Shown in pieces: positions 44,036-53,521 of a stretch of 64,000 bases of DNA. Positions within the stretch are counted from its first letter, which is position 1, and each line of letters starts with the position of its first letter. Below the pieces are notes generated by a model. It did not search any database. It saw only the letters and a program-made list of their open reading frames with translations, and had not been told where the DNA came from. The stretch comes from an uncultured Sphingobacteriales bacterium (GTDB taxonomy: Bacteria > Bacteroidota > Bacteroidia > Chitinophagales > Chitinophagaceae), in contig CALKHN010000040.1 in assembly GCA_937991535.1 (NCBI GenBank), forward strand, positions 1 through 64,000, written 5' to 3'. A program made the translations under genes and the position numbers.

Positions 44036-45661
44036 ATGAAATATAAAAATGTTAGCCGATTCCTGTTAATCTTATCCGCACATACCCTGTTGCTGTATGC
44101 GGCAATGAGCCAATCGGAAAAAGCGGTTACATACACAGCAGATATCTGTATCTATGGAGGCAGTTCCGCAGGTGTAATCGCCGCGTATGCCGCGGCAAAA
44201 TGCGGTAACACTGTTATACTAATCGAGCCGGGAAAAATGATCGGAGGACTGACTACGGGCGGGCTTGGCAAAACAGATGCAGGTATAAAAGAGTCCATCA
44301 CCGGATTGTCGTTACAGTTTTATCAACGCGTAGCAAAAAAATACGGGCTGGCCTCCGGGGAGCAATGGACATTTGAACCGCGTGTAGCGCTGGAGGTTAT
44401 GCAGGACTATATCCGCGAAGGAAAGATAATGTTGCTGATGGAGACCCAACTTTACAAAGTAGATAAAAAAGGGTCCGTTATCCGTTCAGTTAACCTTAAA
44501 GATGCACGCGCCGGTACAGCCATCAGCGTGAATGCAAAACAATTTCTTGACTGTACTTATGAAGGCGACCTGATGGCCATGGCGGGCGTTTCTTATTTTA
44601 TAGGCCGTGAAGACAATAGCGTTTACAATGAAGCGCTCAATGGTTTCCAATTACCGGAATACCACAAACAATCCGGTTATCACCAGTTTCCTGATGGAGT
44701 AAGTCCATACAAAATCCCGGGTAATCCTTCAAGCGGACTGGTTTGGGGCATTACTAAACATAAAGCTCAGCCCGCAGGCACAGGAGATAAAAAAGTGCAG
44801 GCGTACAATTTCAGGATATGCCTTACCGATAGTTCTGAAAACCGCATCCCCATAACACGCCCTGATGATTACGATTCCACCAGGTATGAACTCATGGCCC
44901 GCCTCTTTGATGCGCAGGCCGATATGCGGAGTATCAATCAATATTTCATCTGGAGCCCTATGCCAAACCGAAAAACGGATATCAATAACCGTGGCGGATT
45001 TTCGACCGATATGATGGGAATGAATTATGATTGGCCTGAAGCCAGTTATCCAAAAAGACAGAAAATGCAGCAGGAAGCGCTTTCCTATACTAAGGGCTTG
45101 CTCTACTTTATGACCAGCGATAAACGCGTACCCGATACATTGCAGGCTTTTGTCAGGAAATGGGGATATCCCAAAGATGAATATGAAGCGTTTGATCATT
45201 TCACTCCGCAGCTCTATGTTCGCGAGGCCCGCCGCATGATTGGAGAATATGTCATGACGGAACATAACTGCAGGGGTGAAGCAAAAGTGAATGACGGAAT
45301 AGGTTTTGCTTCCTACGGAATGGATAGCCACAATTGTGACCGGATAGTAGTGAACGGCATGGTGAAAAATGAAGGCAACGTAGAGGTAAGAGTCGGGCAT
45401 CCTTATGCGGTTTCTTATCGCTCTATAACTCCTAAACAAAAAGAGTGTACAAATCTGCTTGTGCCTGTTTGCCTTTCTTCAAGTCATATTGCCTATGGAT
45501 CTATACGAATGGAGCCTGTTTTTATGGTACTGGGACAATCTGCCGCCATGGCTGCATCATTGGCTATTGCAAAAGATATTCCTGTACAAAAGGTCAATGT
45601 ATCTGAGTTACAGCAGCGGCTTTATGCAGACCCTTACTTAGAGAAAGAAGATCAACATTGA
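44036..45661 (+). CDS. Secreted FAD-dependent oxidoreductase (FAD_oxidored family), copy 1
   Basis: A 541-aa flavoprotein of the PF12831 type with a Sec signal (FLLILSAHTLLLYAAMSQ). The FAD-binding Rossmann motif ADICIYGGSSAGVIAAYAAA is followed by IGGLTTGGLGKTD. Later blocks are CTYEGDLMAMAGVSYFIGRED, GDKKVQAYNFRICLT, REARRMIGEYVMTEHNC and LLVPVCLSSSHIAYGSIRMEP. These enzymes are often encoded near PULs in Bacteroidota, but their substrates are largely unknown. It is first of three tandem relatives, divergent from the PUL sigma gene. Copy 2 is the closest relative by the shared motif blocks. Confidence 0.88.
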   Translation: MKYKNVSRFLLILSAHTLLLYAAMSQSEKAVTYTADICIYGGSSAGVIAAYAAAKCGNTVILIEPGKMIGGLTTGGLGKTDAGIKESITGLSLQFYQRVAKKYGLASGEQWTFEPRVALEVMQDYIREGKIMLLMETQLYKVDKKGSVIRSVNLKDARAGTAISVNAKQFLDCTYEGDLMAMAGVSYFIGREDNSVYNEALNGFQLPEYHKQSGYHQFPDGVSPYKIPGNPSSGLVWGITKHKAQPAGTGDKKVQAYNFRICLTDSSENRIPITRPDDYDSTRYELMARLFDAQADMRSINQYFIWSPMPNRKTDINNRGGFSTDMMGMNYDWPEASYPKRQKMQQEALSYTKGLLYFMTSDKRVPDTLQAFVRKWGYPKDEYEAFDHFTPQLYVREARRMIGEYVMTEHNCRGEAKVNDGIGFASYGMDSHNCDRIVVNGMVKNEGNVEVRVGHPYAVSYRSITPKQKECTNLLVPVCLSSSHIAYGSIRMEPVFMVLGQSAAMAASLAIAKDIPVQKVNVSELQQRLYADPYLEKEDQH

Positions 45662-45690
45662 CTAAATGAACATGATAAAAAACGATACGA

Positions 45691-47361
45691 ATGAAAAGAA
45701 GAAATTTTATAAGATCTCTTACTGTAGGTAGTGGCATTGCAGTATACGCAGGCGCTCCGGCATTTGCATACAACACATCGGTTAACGGCAAAAAACATAA
45801 TGCCGATATTATTATTTATGGAGGAACGTCAGCAGCTATTACTGCAGCGGTGCAGGCAAAAAAACTGGGAAAGTCTGTAATCATTGTCTCACCGGATAAA
45901 CATCTCGGCGGCATGACTTCGGGAGGACTTGGATTTACCGATACAGGAAATAAAACGGTGATCGGCGGTTTGGCAAGAGAATTTTACCATCGCATATATC
46001 TTCATTACGATCGCCCGGAATCCTGGAAATGGCAGAATAAGGAAGCCTATGGCAATAAAGGGCAGGGTACACCTGCCGTAGATGGAGAGAACAGAACGAT
46101 GTGGATATTTGAGCCGCATGCCGCGGAGAAAGTATTCGAAGATTTTGTGAGGGAAAATGATATACAGGTATTACGCGATGAATGGCTGGATCGTGGAAAA
46201 GGGGTGGAAGTAAAAAACGGAAGTATTGCTTCTATCAAAACAGCAAGCGGAAATACTTTTACAGGAAAGATATTTATAGATGCCACCTATGAAGGAGACC
46301 TGATGGCGGCTGCGCGTGTCAGTTACACTGTAGGAAGAGAACCCGGCAGTTTGTACAACGAAAAATGGGGTGGTATAGTAACGGGTGTTTTTCATCACGG
46401 GCATCATTTCAAATCGAACATTGATCCGTACAAAACGCCCGGCGATCCTTCAAGCGGACTGCTTCCCCGTATTTCGGCTGAACCACCAGGCATTAACGGT
46501 GGAGGAGATAAAAAAGTGCAGGCCTATTGTTACCGTATGTGTTTATCCAATCATCCCGAAAATAAAGTGCCTTTCCCTCAGCCCAAAGGTTATGATCCTT
46601 TCCAATATGAATTGGTTGTAAGAGTATTCAATGCAGGTTGGCGGGAACTTTTCCAGAAGTTTGACCCTATTCCCAATATGAAAACGGATACCAATAATCA
46701 CGGCCCGTTCAGCACCGACAATATAGGAATGAACTATGCGTACCCTGATGCTTCTTACAAATTACGGCAGCAAATCATTGAAGAGCACAAAACCTACCAG
46801 AAGGGATTGATGTATTTTATCGCTACTGATCCACGTATTCCCCGTGATGTACAGAATGAGTTTAATGCGTGGGGACTCGCTAAAGATGAATTTATTGACA
46901 ATGACAACTGGCCACAACAGTTATATGTACGCGAAGCACGCAGAATGGCAGGTTAATTTGTAATGACCGAAAATGAAATTTTAGGAAAAAATCCAGTTAC
47001 AGATTCTATTGGCATGGGTTCATATACCCTGGATTCGCATAACGTTCAACGTTATGTAACGCCGGAAGGATATGTGCAAAATGAGGGCGATATAGGCGTA
47101 CATGTTCCCAAACCATACAGCGTGTCTTATAAATCTATTGTTCCAAGGGAAACGGAATGCCGGAATTTACTGGTGCCCGTGTGTCTGTCCAGTTCACACA
47201 TCGCGTATGGCTCAATACGAATGGAACCTGTATTTATGATTCTTGGAGAATCTGCAGCCACTGCGGCTGCAAATGCAATTGACAATCATATAAGTGTGCA
47301 GAAGGTAAATTATGAAGAATTAAAAAGGCAGTTGTTAAAACAGGATCAGCGGCTTGCTTAA
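45691..47361 (+). pseudogene. FAD-dependent oxidoreductase copy 2, interrupted by an in-frame TAA
   Basis: The gene starts with a Tat-like leader (MKRRNFIRSLTVGSGIAVYAG) and the FAD motif IIIYGGTSAAITAAVQAKK...HLGGMTSGGLGFTD. At 46954-46956 a TAA interrupts REARRMAG*FVMTENEILG. Copy 1 has REARRMIGEYVMTEHNC there, so a Glu codon (GAA to TAA, one base) is the likely origin. The same frame then continues to 47361 with VCLSSSHIAYGSIRMEP and the FAD-contacting end ILGESAATAAANAI. An ATG at 46963, 6 bp after the stop, could restart translation of a 132-aa tail. Most simply, a recent nonsense mutation or a sequencing error. Confidence 0.82.
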
Positions 47362-47402
47362 TATTATAAATATTTCAAAACCTGCATTATAATATTCCGG
47401 AT

Positions 47403-49130
47403 GTGAAAAGAAGAAATTTCATTAAGTCATTGGGCGTTGGAAGTAGCGCAATTGTGGTGTGTCCTCAAGACTTTACTCCCGCTGTTGCAAACCCCCGGTA
47501 TCAAAAGAAAACAGTTCGCGAACTGCCGGCGGAGCTAGTGATAGCGGGTGGAGGCATGGGAGGTTGTGCCGCCGCCATTGCAGCCTTGCGCAATGGACTG
47601 CGGGTAATCATGACTGAAGAAACAGACTGGATAGGTGGACAACTTACCCAGCAGGGACTGAGTTGCCCCGATGAGCATCGCTGGATAGAATCTTTTGGTG
47701 CAACACAGCTTTACCGCGACCTGCGCGCCGCCATTCGGGAATATTATGCACGCCATTACCCGCTCACAGACGCTGCCAAAGCCAACAAATATTTAAATCC
47801 GGGAACAGGATCCGTTTCCAGGTTATGCCACGAGCCACGCGTAGCTTTAGCGGTTTTAAATAATATGCTGGCTCCTTACCTGGGTTCGGGCAAACTAATA
47901 TTGTTATTAGAGCATAAGATTGTAAGTGCAGATACCAGTGGAGATAAAGTAAAAGCACTAAAAGCACGTTCCTCGCAAACGGGAAATGAAATAATACTCA
48001 CAGCTCCTTATTTTATTGATGCCACTGAACTTGGAGAATTGCTGCCATTAACAAAAACGGAATATGTAACAGGCGCGGAATCGCGGCAGGACACCCGTGA
48101 GCTGCATGCTTCGGAAAAAGCAGATCCCAACAATAACCAGTCCTTTACTTATTGCTTTGCTGCTGACTATTTACCGGGCGAAAACCATGTAATAGATAAA
48201 CCAAAAAATTATGATTACTGGAGAAATCTGATACCGGATCTGCAACCTGCCTGGCCGGGTAAATTATTATCACTATCGTATTCTGCTCCTTCCACTTTAC
48301 AGCCGAAAGCGTTGGGCTTCGATCCAACAGGTAAGCCCATCGGCAAAATGCTTAACCTGTGGAACTACCGCCGCATTACAGACAAACACAACTTCACGCC
48401 TGGATTTTATTCGGGTGACATTACCATAGTTAACTGGCCGCAAAATGATTATTTCATTAACAACATCATAGACGTAAGCGAAAAAGATTATCATCACTTT
48501 ACCGAACAAAGCAAACAATTGAGCTTATCGCTTTTTTATTGGTTGCAGACAGCAGTACCTCGTTCTGACGGAGGATTGGGCTGGCCGGGATTGCGCCTGC
48601 GCGGGGATGTTCTGGGCACCGCCGACGGATTGGCAAAGTATCCCTATATCCGGGAATCACGCCGTATTAAAGCCGCTTTTACTGTTTTGGAAGAACATGT
48701 TGGAAAAGAAAACAGGGTTTTGGTTGCAGGAGAAAAAGCAGCCAACCGCGCAACTGATTTTTTTGACAGTGTAGGTATTGGTTATTACCATATTGATCTT
48801 CACCCCAGTACCGGCGGAAATAACTATATTGATTTTACATCTTTGCCGTTTCAGATACCTTTAGGCTCACTTTTGCCTCAGCGTATACAAAACCTGATAC
48901 CCGCAAACAAAAATATCGGTACAACACATATTACCAATGGTTGCTACCGGCTGCATCCCGTAGAATGGAGTGCAGGCGAAGCCGCCGGTTTACTTATTGC
49001 TTATTCGCTCAGTAAAAAATTAAACCCGCATGCGGTCAGGGAGAAGCAAACCATACTTGGAGACTTTCAGAAATTTATTCGTTCACAAGGTATTGCAACA
49101 CACTGGCCTGAAGAAGTATTAAAATCATAG
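47403..49130 (+). CDS. Exported FAD-dependent oxidoreductase, copy 3 (diverged)
   Basis: A 575-aa member of the same flavoprotein group with a Tat-like signal (MKRRNFIKSLGVGSSAIVV; start GTG at 47403). The FAD motif ELVIAGGGMGGCAAAIAALRNG is followed by TDWIGGQLTQQGLSCPDEH. Mid-protein blocks IDATELGELLPLTKTEYVTGAE and KYPYIRESRRIKAAFTVLEEH and the C-terminal GTTHITNGCYRLHPVEWSAGEAAG (18-20-residue blocks) correspond to those in copies 1 and 2. It is less similar to them than they are to each other. It follows copy 2 by 41 bp, so all three may be cotranscribed. Substrate unknown. Confidence 0.87.
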   Translation: MKRRNFIKSLGVGSSAIVVCPQDFTPAVANPRYQKKTVRELPAELVIAGGGMGGCAAAIAALRNGLRVIMTEETDWIGGQLTQQGLSCPDEHRWIESFGATQLYRDLRAAIREYYARHYPLTDAAKANKYLNPGTGSVSRLCHEPRVALAVLNNMLAPYLGSGKLILLLEHKIVSADTSGDKVKALKARSSQTGNEIILTAPYFIDATELGELLPLTKTEYVTGAESRQDTRELHASEKADPNNNQSFTYCFAADYLPGENHVIDKPKNYDYWRNLIPDLQPAWPGKLLSLSYSAPSTLQPKALGFDPTGKPIGKMLNLWNYRRITDKHNFTPGFYSGDITIVNWPQNDYFINNIIDVSEKDYHHFTEQSKQLSLSLFYWLQTAVPRSDGGLGWPGLRLRGDVLGTADGLAKYPYIRESRRIKAAFTVLEEHVGKENRVLVAGEKAANRATDFFDSVGIGYYHIDLHPSTGGNNYIDFTSLPFQIPLGSLLPQRIQNLIPANKNIGTTHITNGCYRLHPVEWSAGEAAGLLIAYSLSKKLNPHAVREKQTILGDFQKFIRSQGIATHWPEEVLKS

Positions 49131-49314
49131 CGGGTGCAGTGTAAAACCTGAAAGGCGGAGTGTGAATAGCGAATAGTCAATAGTGCGTGTCATCATTATA
49201 CGTTCATTTTTCCCGATAACATACCTACATTGTTTTTTCTGATTGCTTTTACGGTGGATTAAAATAGCTGACAGTATCCATGAATGGCCTTATGCCCACA
49301 CTTTTTGACACACC

Positions 49315-51558
49315 TTACACTGTATCCGTATCATACCTTTCCACAGCTTCTATACCCGGTAGCTTCTTCAGGCGGTCAACCAGTTTATCCAATTCTTCCT
49401 TATCGTGAACAAACAGCTTAATATTTCCTTCAAAGAGTCCTTCTTTAGCCTCTACCGTTAGCGCCGCTATATTGATTTTTAATTCACCCGATACCAGGTT
49501 GGTTATCTTATGTATTACACCCACATCATCAAGCCCTACAATTTTTAAACCGGTAAGGAAAGAAATCTCCTTGTTTTTGGCCCATTTGGTTTTTACTACA
49601 CGGTGTCCGAAATTAGACATCAGTCTTGCCGCATTAGGACAATTGGTACGATGAATAATCAATCCTTTACCTGTACTCACAAACCCAAAAACATCATCTC
49701 CCGGTATGGGTTTACAGCAATTGGCCAAAGTATACACAATCCTGTCGCTGCTTTCACCGAAAATGATCAGTTCGTTTTCTTTTTTGTGAGCGGGACGGTT
49801 GATATCAGGTTCGTGATGCTTTATTTCCGGCTCAGTTTTTACCGGTTTTGGCAGAACCAGCTTATCACCCAATACCTGAAATTCTTCTTTTAATTCTTTA
49901 AGGTCAATGTTCTTTACTGCTATCTGGTAATAAAGATCAAGCGGTGAAGCCAGTTTATAAAAGGAAGTCAGTTCTTCTATATTGGCCTGGCTCACCGCTG
50001 CGCCTATGCTTTCGAGCCTGCGCTGCAGTATGTATTTCCCTTCGCTGGCAACTTTGCGCTTTTCTTCCTTCAGCGCATCCTTTATTTTGCTTTTGGCCTT
50101 TGTTGTTACCACAAAGTTCAACCAGTCTTCATGCGGCTTTTGCTTGTTGCTGGTAATAATTTCTATCTGGTCGCCACTGCGCAGTTTATGGCTGATGGGA
50201 ACGAGCTTGTGATTTACTTTGGCGCCAATGCATTTAGAACCTACAACACTGTGCACCGAAAACGCAAAATCCAATGCCGTTGCACCTACCGGCAACATTT
50301 TTACATCGCCTTTGGGCGTATATACATAAATTTCCTCGGCCAGAAAAGAGGTCTTAAAATCCTGCAGGAAATCAATGGAACTTACATCCTGTGCCAGCGC
50401 CTCGCGTATTTGGGTAAACCACTTGTCAAACCGGCTCTCATCATTTGTGCCTTCCTTGTATTTCCAGTGTGCTGCAAGTCCTTTCTCTGCAATTTCATTC
50501 ATGCGCCTGGTTCTGATCTGCACTTCTACCCATTTGCCCTGCGATCCCATAACAGTTGTATGCAGCGCCTCATAACCGTTCGACTTTGGATTGCTCAGCC
50601 AGTCGCGCAGTCTTTCGGGTGATGGGGTATACATATCCGTTATCATGGAATATGCTTTCCAGCAATCTTCTTTTTCACGTTCGGGAGGAGTTTCCAATAT
50701 AACACGGATCGCAAAAAGATCATACACTTCTTCAAACGCCACTCCTTTTTTTTTCATTTTATTCCAGATGGAGTGGATGGATTTGGGTCTGCCGTATACT
50801 TCCGCTTTAAGCCCGGCTTTCTCCAATCCTTCTTTAATGGGCCTTATGAATTCATTGATATACCGGGTACGCTCCCGTCGTGTTTCCGCCAGCTTCCTTG
50901 CTATCTCCCTGTAGATATCCGGCTCCAGGTATTTCATTGCAAGATCTTCCATCTCCGTTTTAATAGTATATAAGCCCATGCGATGTGCCAGGGGAGCATA
51001 CACATACACCGTTTCACTCGATATTTTCAATTGCTTTTCACGTTTCATGCTGTCTAACGTGCGCATATTGTGCAGGCGGTCGGCCAGTTTGATAAGGATG
51101 ACGCGGGGATCATCAGTGAGAGTAACCAGTATTTTTTTGAAATTTTCTGCCTGTTGCGTGGTATTGGTATCTACTACATTGGCTATTTTGGTGAGCCCGT
51201 CAATGATGCGTGTAATTTCGCCGCCAAACGCTCTTTCAATATCCTCCAGGGTAAGGTCAGTATCTTCAACCGTATCGTGGAGCAACGCACAAATAGTGGA
51301 GCGAACACCCAGCCCTATTTCTTCAACACATATCCGCGCTACGGAAATCGGATGCAAAATATAAGGTTCGCCGCTTTTGCGGCGCATGGTTTTGTGGGCA
51401 TCGGTAGCCATTTCAAACGCCAGCCTCAGCAATTCCCTGTGTCCGGGTTTTAGCTTGGGTTTAAGCCCTCTTAACAATGCCCTGTATTGCCGAACAATTT
51501 CCTTTTTTTCTTCTTCTTCGCTCAGGTTGTATTTTGGCGTTTTAACATCAGCTTCCAT
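49315..51558 (-). CDS. rel: Bifunctional (p)ppGpp synthetase/hydrolase (Rel/SpoT)
   Basis: Makes and degrades the stringent-response alarmone. The 747-aa protein has the full long-RSH layout: HD hydrolase (about 45-200; RKSGEPYILHPISVARI, LLHDTVEDTDLTLEDIE), synthetase (about 240-380; GRPKSIHSIWNKMKKKG, YDLFAIRVI, SNPKSNGYEALHTTVMG, VEVQIRTRRMNEIAEKG), TGS (about 405-465; EIYVYTPKGDVKMLPVGATALDFAF), a helical/CC region (LANCCKPIPGDDVFGFVS), and a C-terminal ACT domain. Both catalytic motifs look intact. It is divergent from tRNA-Leu; a TACCTTTG box at 51586-51593 faces the tRNA. Confidence 0.94.
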   Translation of the reverse strand: MEADVKTPKYNLSEEEEKKEIVRQYRALLRGLKPKLKPGHRELLRLAFEMATDAHKTMRRKSGEPYILHPISVARICVEEIGLGVRSTICALLHDTVEDTDLTLEDIERAFGGEITRIIDGLTKIANVVDTNTTQQAENFKKILVTLTDDPRVILIKLADRLHNMRTLDSMKREKQLKISSETVYVYAPLAHRMGLYTIKTEMEDLAMKYLEPDIYREIARKLAETRRERTRYINEFIRPIKEGLEKAGLKAEVYGRPKSIHSIWNKMKKKGVAFEEVYDLFAIRVILETPPEREKEDCWKAYSMITDMYTPSPERLRDWLSNPKSNGYEALHTTVMGSQGKWVEVQIRTRRMNEIAEKGLAAHWKYKEGTNDESRFDKWFTQIREALAQDVSSIDFLQDFKTSFLAEEIYVYTPKGDVKMLPVGATALDFAFSVHSVVGSKCIGAKVNHKLVPISHKLRSGDQIEIITSNKQKPHEDWLNFVVTTKAKSKIKDALKEEKRKVASEGKYILQRRLESIGAAVSQANIEELTSFYKLASPLDLYYQIAVKNIDLKELKEEFQVLGDKLVLPKPVKTEPEIKHHEPDINRPAHKKENELIIFGESSDRIVYTLANCCKPIPGDDVFGFVSTGKGLIIHRTNCPNAARLMSNFGHRVVKTKWAKNKEISFLTGLKIVGLDDVGVIHKITNLVSGELKINIAALTVEAKEGLFEGNIKLFVHDKEELDKLVDRLKKLPGIEAVERYDTDTV

Positions 51559-51585
51559 ATAAATCCAAATTTAAGTAAAATCTAC

Positions 51586-51593
51586 TACCTTTG
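51586..51593 (+). promoter_or_regulatory. -7 box (TACCTTTG) for the tRNA-Leu gene
   Basis: TACCTTTG fits TAnnTTTG and is the form most often seen before stable RNA and housekeeping genes of Bacteroidota. It lies 48 bp before the mature tRNA end. No TTTG is present 19 bp upstream. Confidence 0.45.
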
Positions 51594-51640
51594 CCGTCCC
51601 AAAAAACGAAAGAAACTTTAAAAGTCCGGGGAAAACAAAA

Positions 51641-51722
51641 GCGGGTGTGGCGAAATTGGCAGACGTACCAGACTTAGGATCTGGCGCCGCGAGGCATGGG
51701 GGTTCGAGTCCCTCCACCCGCA
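51641..51722 (+). tRNA. tRNA-Leu (UAG anticodon)
   Basis: The cloverleaf is clear: acceptor GCGGGTG/CACCCGC with discriminator A, D-arm with GGCAGACG, and anticodon stem CCAGA/TCTGG with loop CTTAGGA (anticodon TAG). A class II variable arm and T-arm GGGGGTTCGAGTCCCTC follow. The long variable arm and A73 discriminator fit tRNA-Leu. CCA is not encoded. Alone in the gap between rel and tig. Confidence 0.96.
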
Positions 51723-51874
51723 CAAACGTTTTAACATAAGAGCAGGGAAAAGGTTGATTTTTAATTCTTTCCTTCAGATTATGAAGGGATCGTTATACTA
51801 AAAATCAATTTTCGGCTGGTCTGTGGCTATGTTCCTTCGGCTCTTCATTAAAAAATATTTAAACACATTCTTAT

Positions 51875-53254
51875 ATGGCAACGGTTACAAGGGAAAACAT
51901 TGGTTTACTTAACGATAAGATAACAGTTACTGTAAACAAGGAGGATTATTTCCCGCCTTTCGAAAAAGCATTAAAACAGTATGCAAAGTCGGCCAATATA
52001 CCGGGCTTTCGAAAGGGAATGGTTCCGTCGGGCGTTATCAAAAAAATGCACGGATCTGCAGTTTATACTGAAGAAGTACTGAGGAGTATTGAAAAAGGAC
52101 TGGTTGATTATTTAGACCAGGAAAAACTCGACATTTTTGCGCAACCCCTTCCCGGAACAGACAATGATCCCGGCAGTTTGGATATGAATAATCCTTCTGA
52201 GTATTCCTTTCATTTTGAAGTGGGCTTAAAACCATCATTCGAACTACCCGACCTGAATACAATACCGCTTAAGCGCTTTAAAATTGAAGTGCCGGCTGAA
52301 ATGATAGAAGAAGAACTGGAACGCCTGAAAGTGAGGCATGGTAAAATGACAGAACCGGAAACCATTGCTACAGACGAAGATGTGCTGAATGTAAAATTTG
52401 AAGAATCCGATGCCGGGGGCAATTTGGTTGAAAACGGCATTTCTAAAGATAATTCGCTGTTGCTTAAATATTTTAATGCTTCATTTAAGGAACAGTTAAC
52501 CGGGAAAAAGAAAGATGACAGCGTTGTTTTACAGTTAAAAAACGCTTTCGACGATAAAGAAAGAGAATGGCTGGTAAGCGATTTGGGATTAGATAAAAAC
52601 AATACTGAAGACCTTGAAAAGTATTTTAAAGTAACCATTACTAAAATAGGGCTGGTAGAAAAGCGGGAGTTAAATGAGGAATTTTATAAAGAAGTTTATC
52701 CCGGCAAAGAAATTAAAACAGAAGAAGATTTTCGCAACGCGATTAAAGCAGATATAGAAAAAGCTCTCGACGAACAAAGCCGGAATCATTTTCATCATGA
52801 GCTATACCATGCCCTGTTAGATAATACAGCCATTGAATTCCCCGAAAGTTTCCTGAAAAAATGGATGGAAAAGGGTGGTGAGCAGGCCAAAACTCCGGAG
52901 CAGATAGAAGAAGAATTTCCAGTGTTCAAAAATCAGTTAAAATGGACTTTGATCAGCGATAAAATTGTTAAAGAAAATCAACTGGAGGTATCGCCCGATG
53001 AAATACGTGACCAGGTTACCCAGGAAGTGCTTGGGTATTTTGGAGCTTCAGGATTACAGGGTGATATGTCGTGGATTGACAGCTACGTTGACAGGCTTAT
53101 AAAAGATCCGCAACAGGTAGAAAATACCTACAGGAAATTGATAAGTGAAAAGGTTTTTAATCAAATGGAAACCAAAGCAACCCCCACAGAACAATCCATC
53201 AGCTTAGATGATTTTAAAAAACTGCAGGAAGAACATCAGCACCATCATCATTAG
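51875..53254 (+). CDS. tig: Trigger factor (ribosome-associated chaperone)
   Basis: Trigger factor binds the ribosome exit and shields nascent chains. The 459-aa protein shows the N-terminal ribosome-binding domain with the signature NIPGFRKGMVPSGVIKKMHG. The middle domain (about 150-265) is diverged from the FKBP PPIase pattern, as expected for Bacteroidota. The C-terminal arms are helical (about 270-440). It ends in a natural histidine-rich tail (EEHQHHHH). Followed by clpP1, clpP2 and clpX in the order tig-clpP-clpX usual for bacteria, but with a second clpP. The first 150 bp upstream (51723-51874) hold no gene. Confidence 0.93.
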   Translation: MATVTRENIGLLNDKITVTVNKEDYFPPFEKALKQYAKSANIPGFRKGMVPSGVIKKMHGSAVYTEEVLRSIEKGLVDYLDQEKLDIFAQPLPGTDNDPGSLDMNNPSEYSFHFEVGLKPSFELPDLNTIPLKRFKIEVPAEMIEEELERLKVRHGKMTEPETIATDEDVLNVKFEESDAGGNLVENGISKDNSLLLKYFNASFKEQLTGKKKDDSVVLQLKNAFDDKEREWLVSDLGLDKNNTEDLEKYFKVTITKIGLVEKRELNEEFYKEVYPGKEIKTEEDFRNAIKADIEKALDEQSRNHFHHELYHALLDNTAIEFPESFLKKWMEKGGEQAKTPEQIEEEFPVFKNQLKWTLISDKIVKENQLEVSPDEIRDQVTQEVLGYFGASGLQGDMSWIDSYVDRLIKDPQQVENTYRKLISEKVFNQMETKATPTEQSISLDDFKKLQEEHQHHHH

Positions 53255-53261
53255 ATTTGAA

Positions 53262-53417
53262 ATTTGAGATTTGAAATTTACCGCCACCACGGACCTGCCT
53301 ACCGGTGGACGTTTCGGTTCTTATTTTTTGGTTTCTTGATGCTTCCTATCTGTATTTCCTTCGGATTTCGGATTAAAAGGCTTCGGGTTTTGTTTGGTTC
53401 TTGTGATTTGGTTCTTG
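53262..53417 (+). repeat. Intergenic repeat region between tig and clpP1 (third copy of the palindrome/GGTTCTTG element)
   Basis: The 267-bp gap holds AATTTGAAATTT-type words (53263-53281), then GCCTACCGGTGG (53297-53308, a partial form of the perfect palindrome at 8919-8932), then TTTCGGTTCTT and TTTGGTTTCTTG (53311-53337). A second stretch with two TTTGGTTCTT-like units lies at 53393-53416. Together they match the copies at 755-800 and 8919-8972. No gene is seen. Confidence 0.6.
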
Positions 53418-53521
53418 AAATTTAATTCCTCCCGCATGGCATTTTGTCTGTTTTTTTCTCTTGCATGATATTTGGGTTTATAAATGCCATAAATTGCCAT
53501 TCATAAAGAAACCTTGATATT

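Noticed and set aside
46954..46962. TAA of FAD oxidoreductase copy 2 as a recoded codon (selenocysteine, pyrrolysine)
   Set aside because: The codon is UAA, which is not used for either amino acid, and copy 1 has ordinary Glu there; no recoding element was recognised.
50131..50622. Long antisense open frames opposite rel, EnvC (2701-3195) and alaS
   Set aside because: They are codon-bias shadows of the strong genes on the other strand; none gives a recognisable protein.
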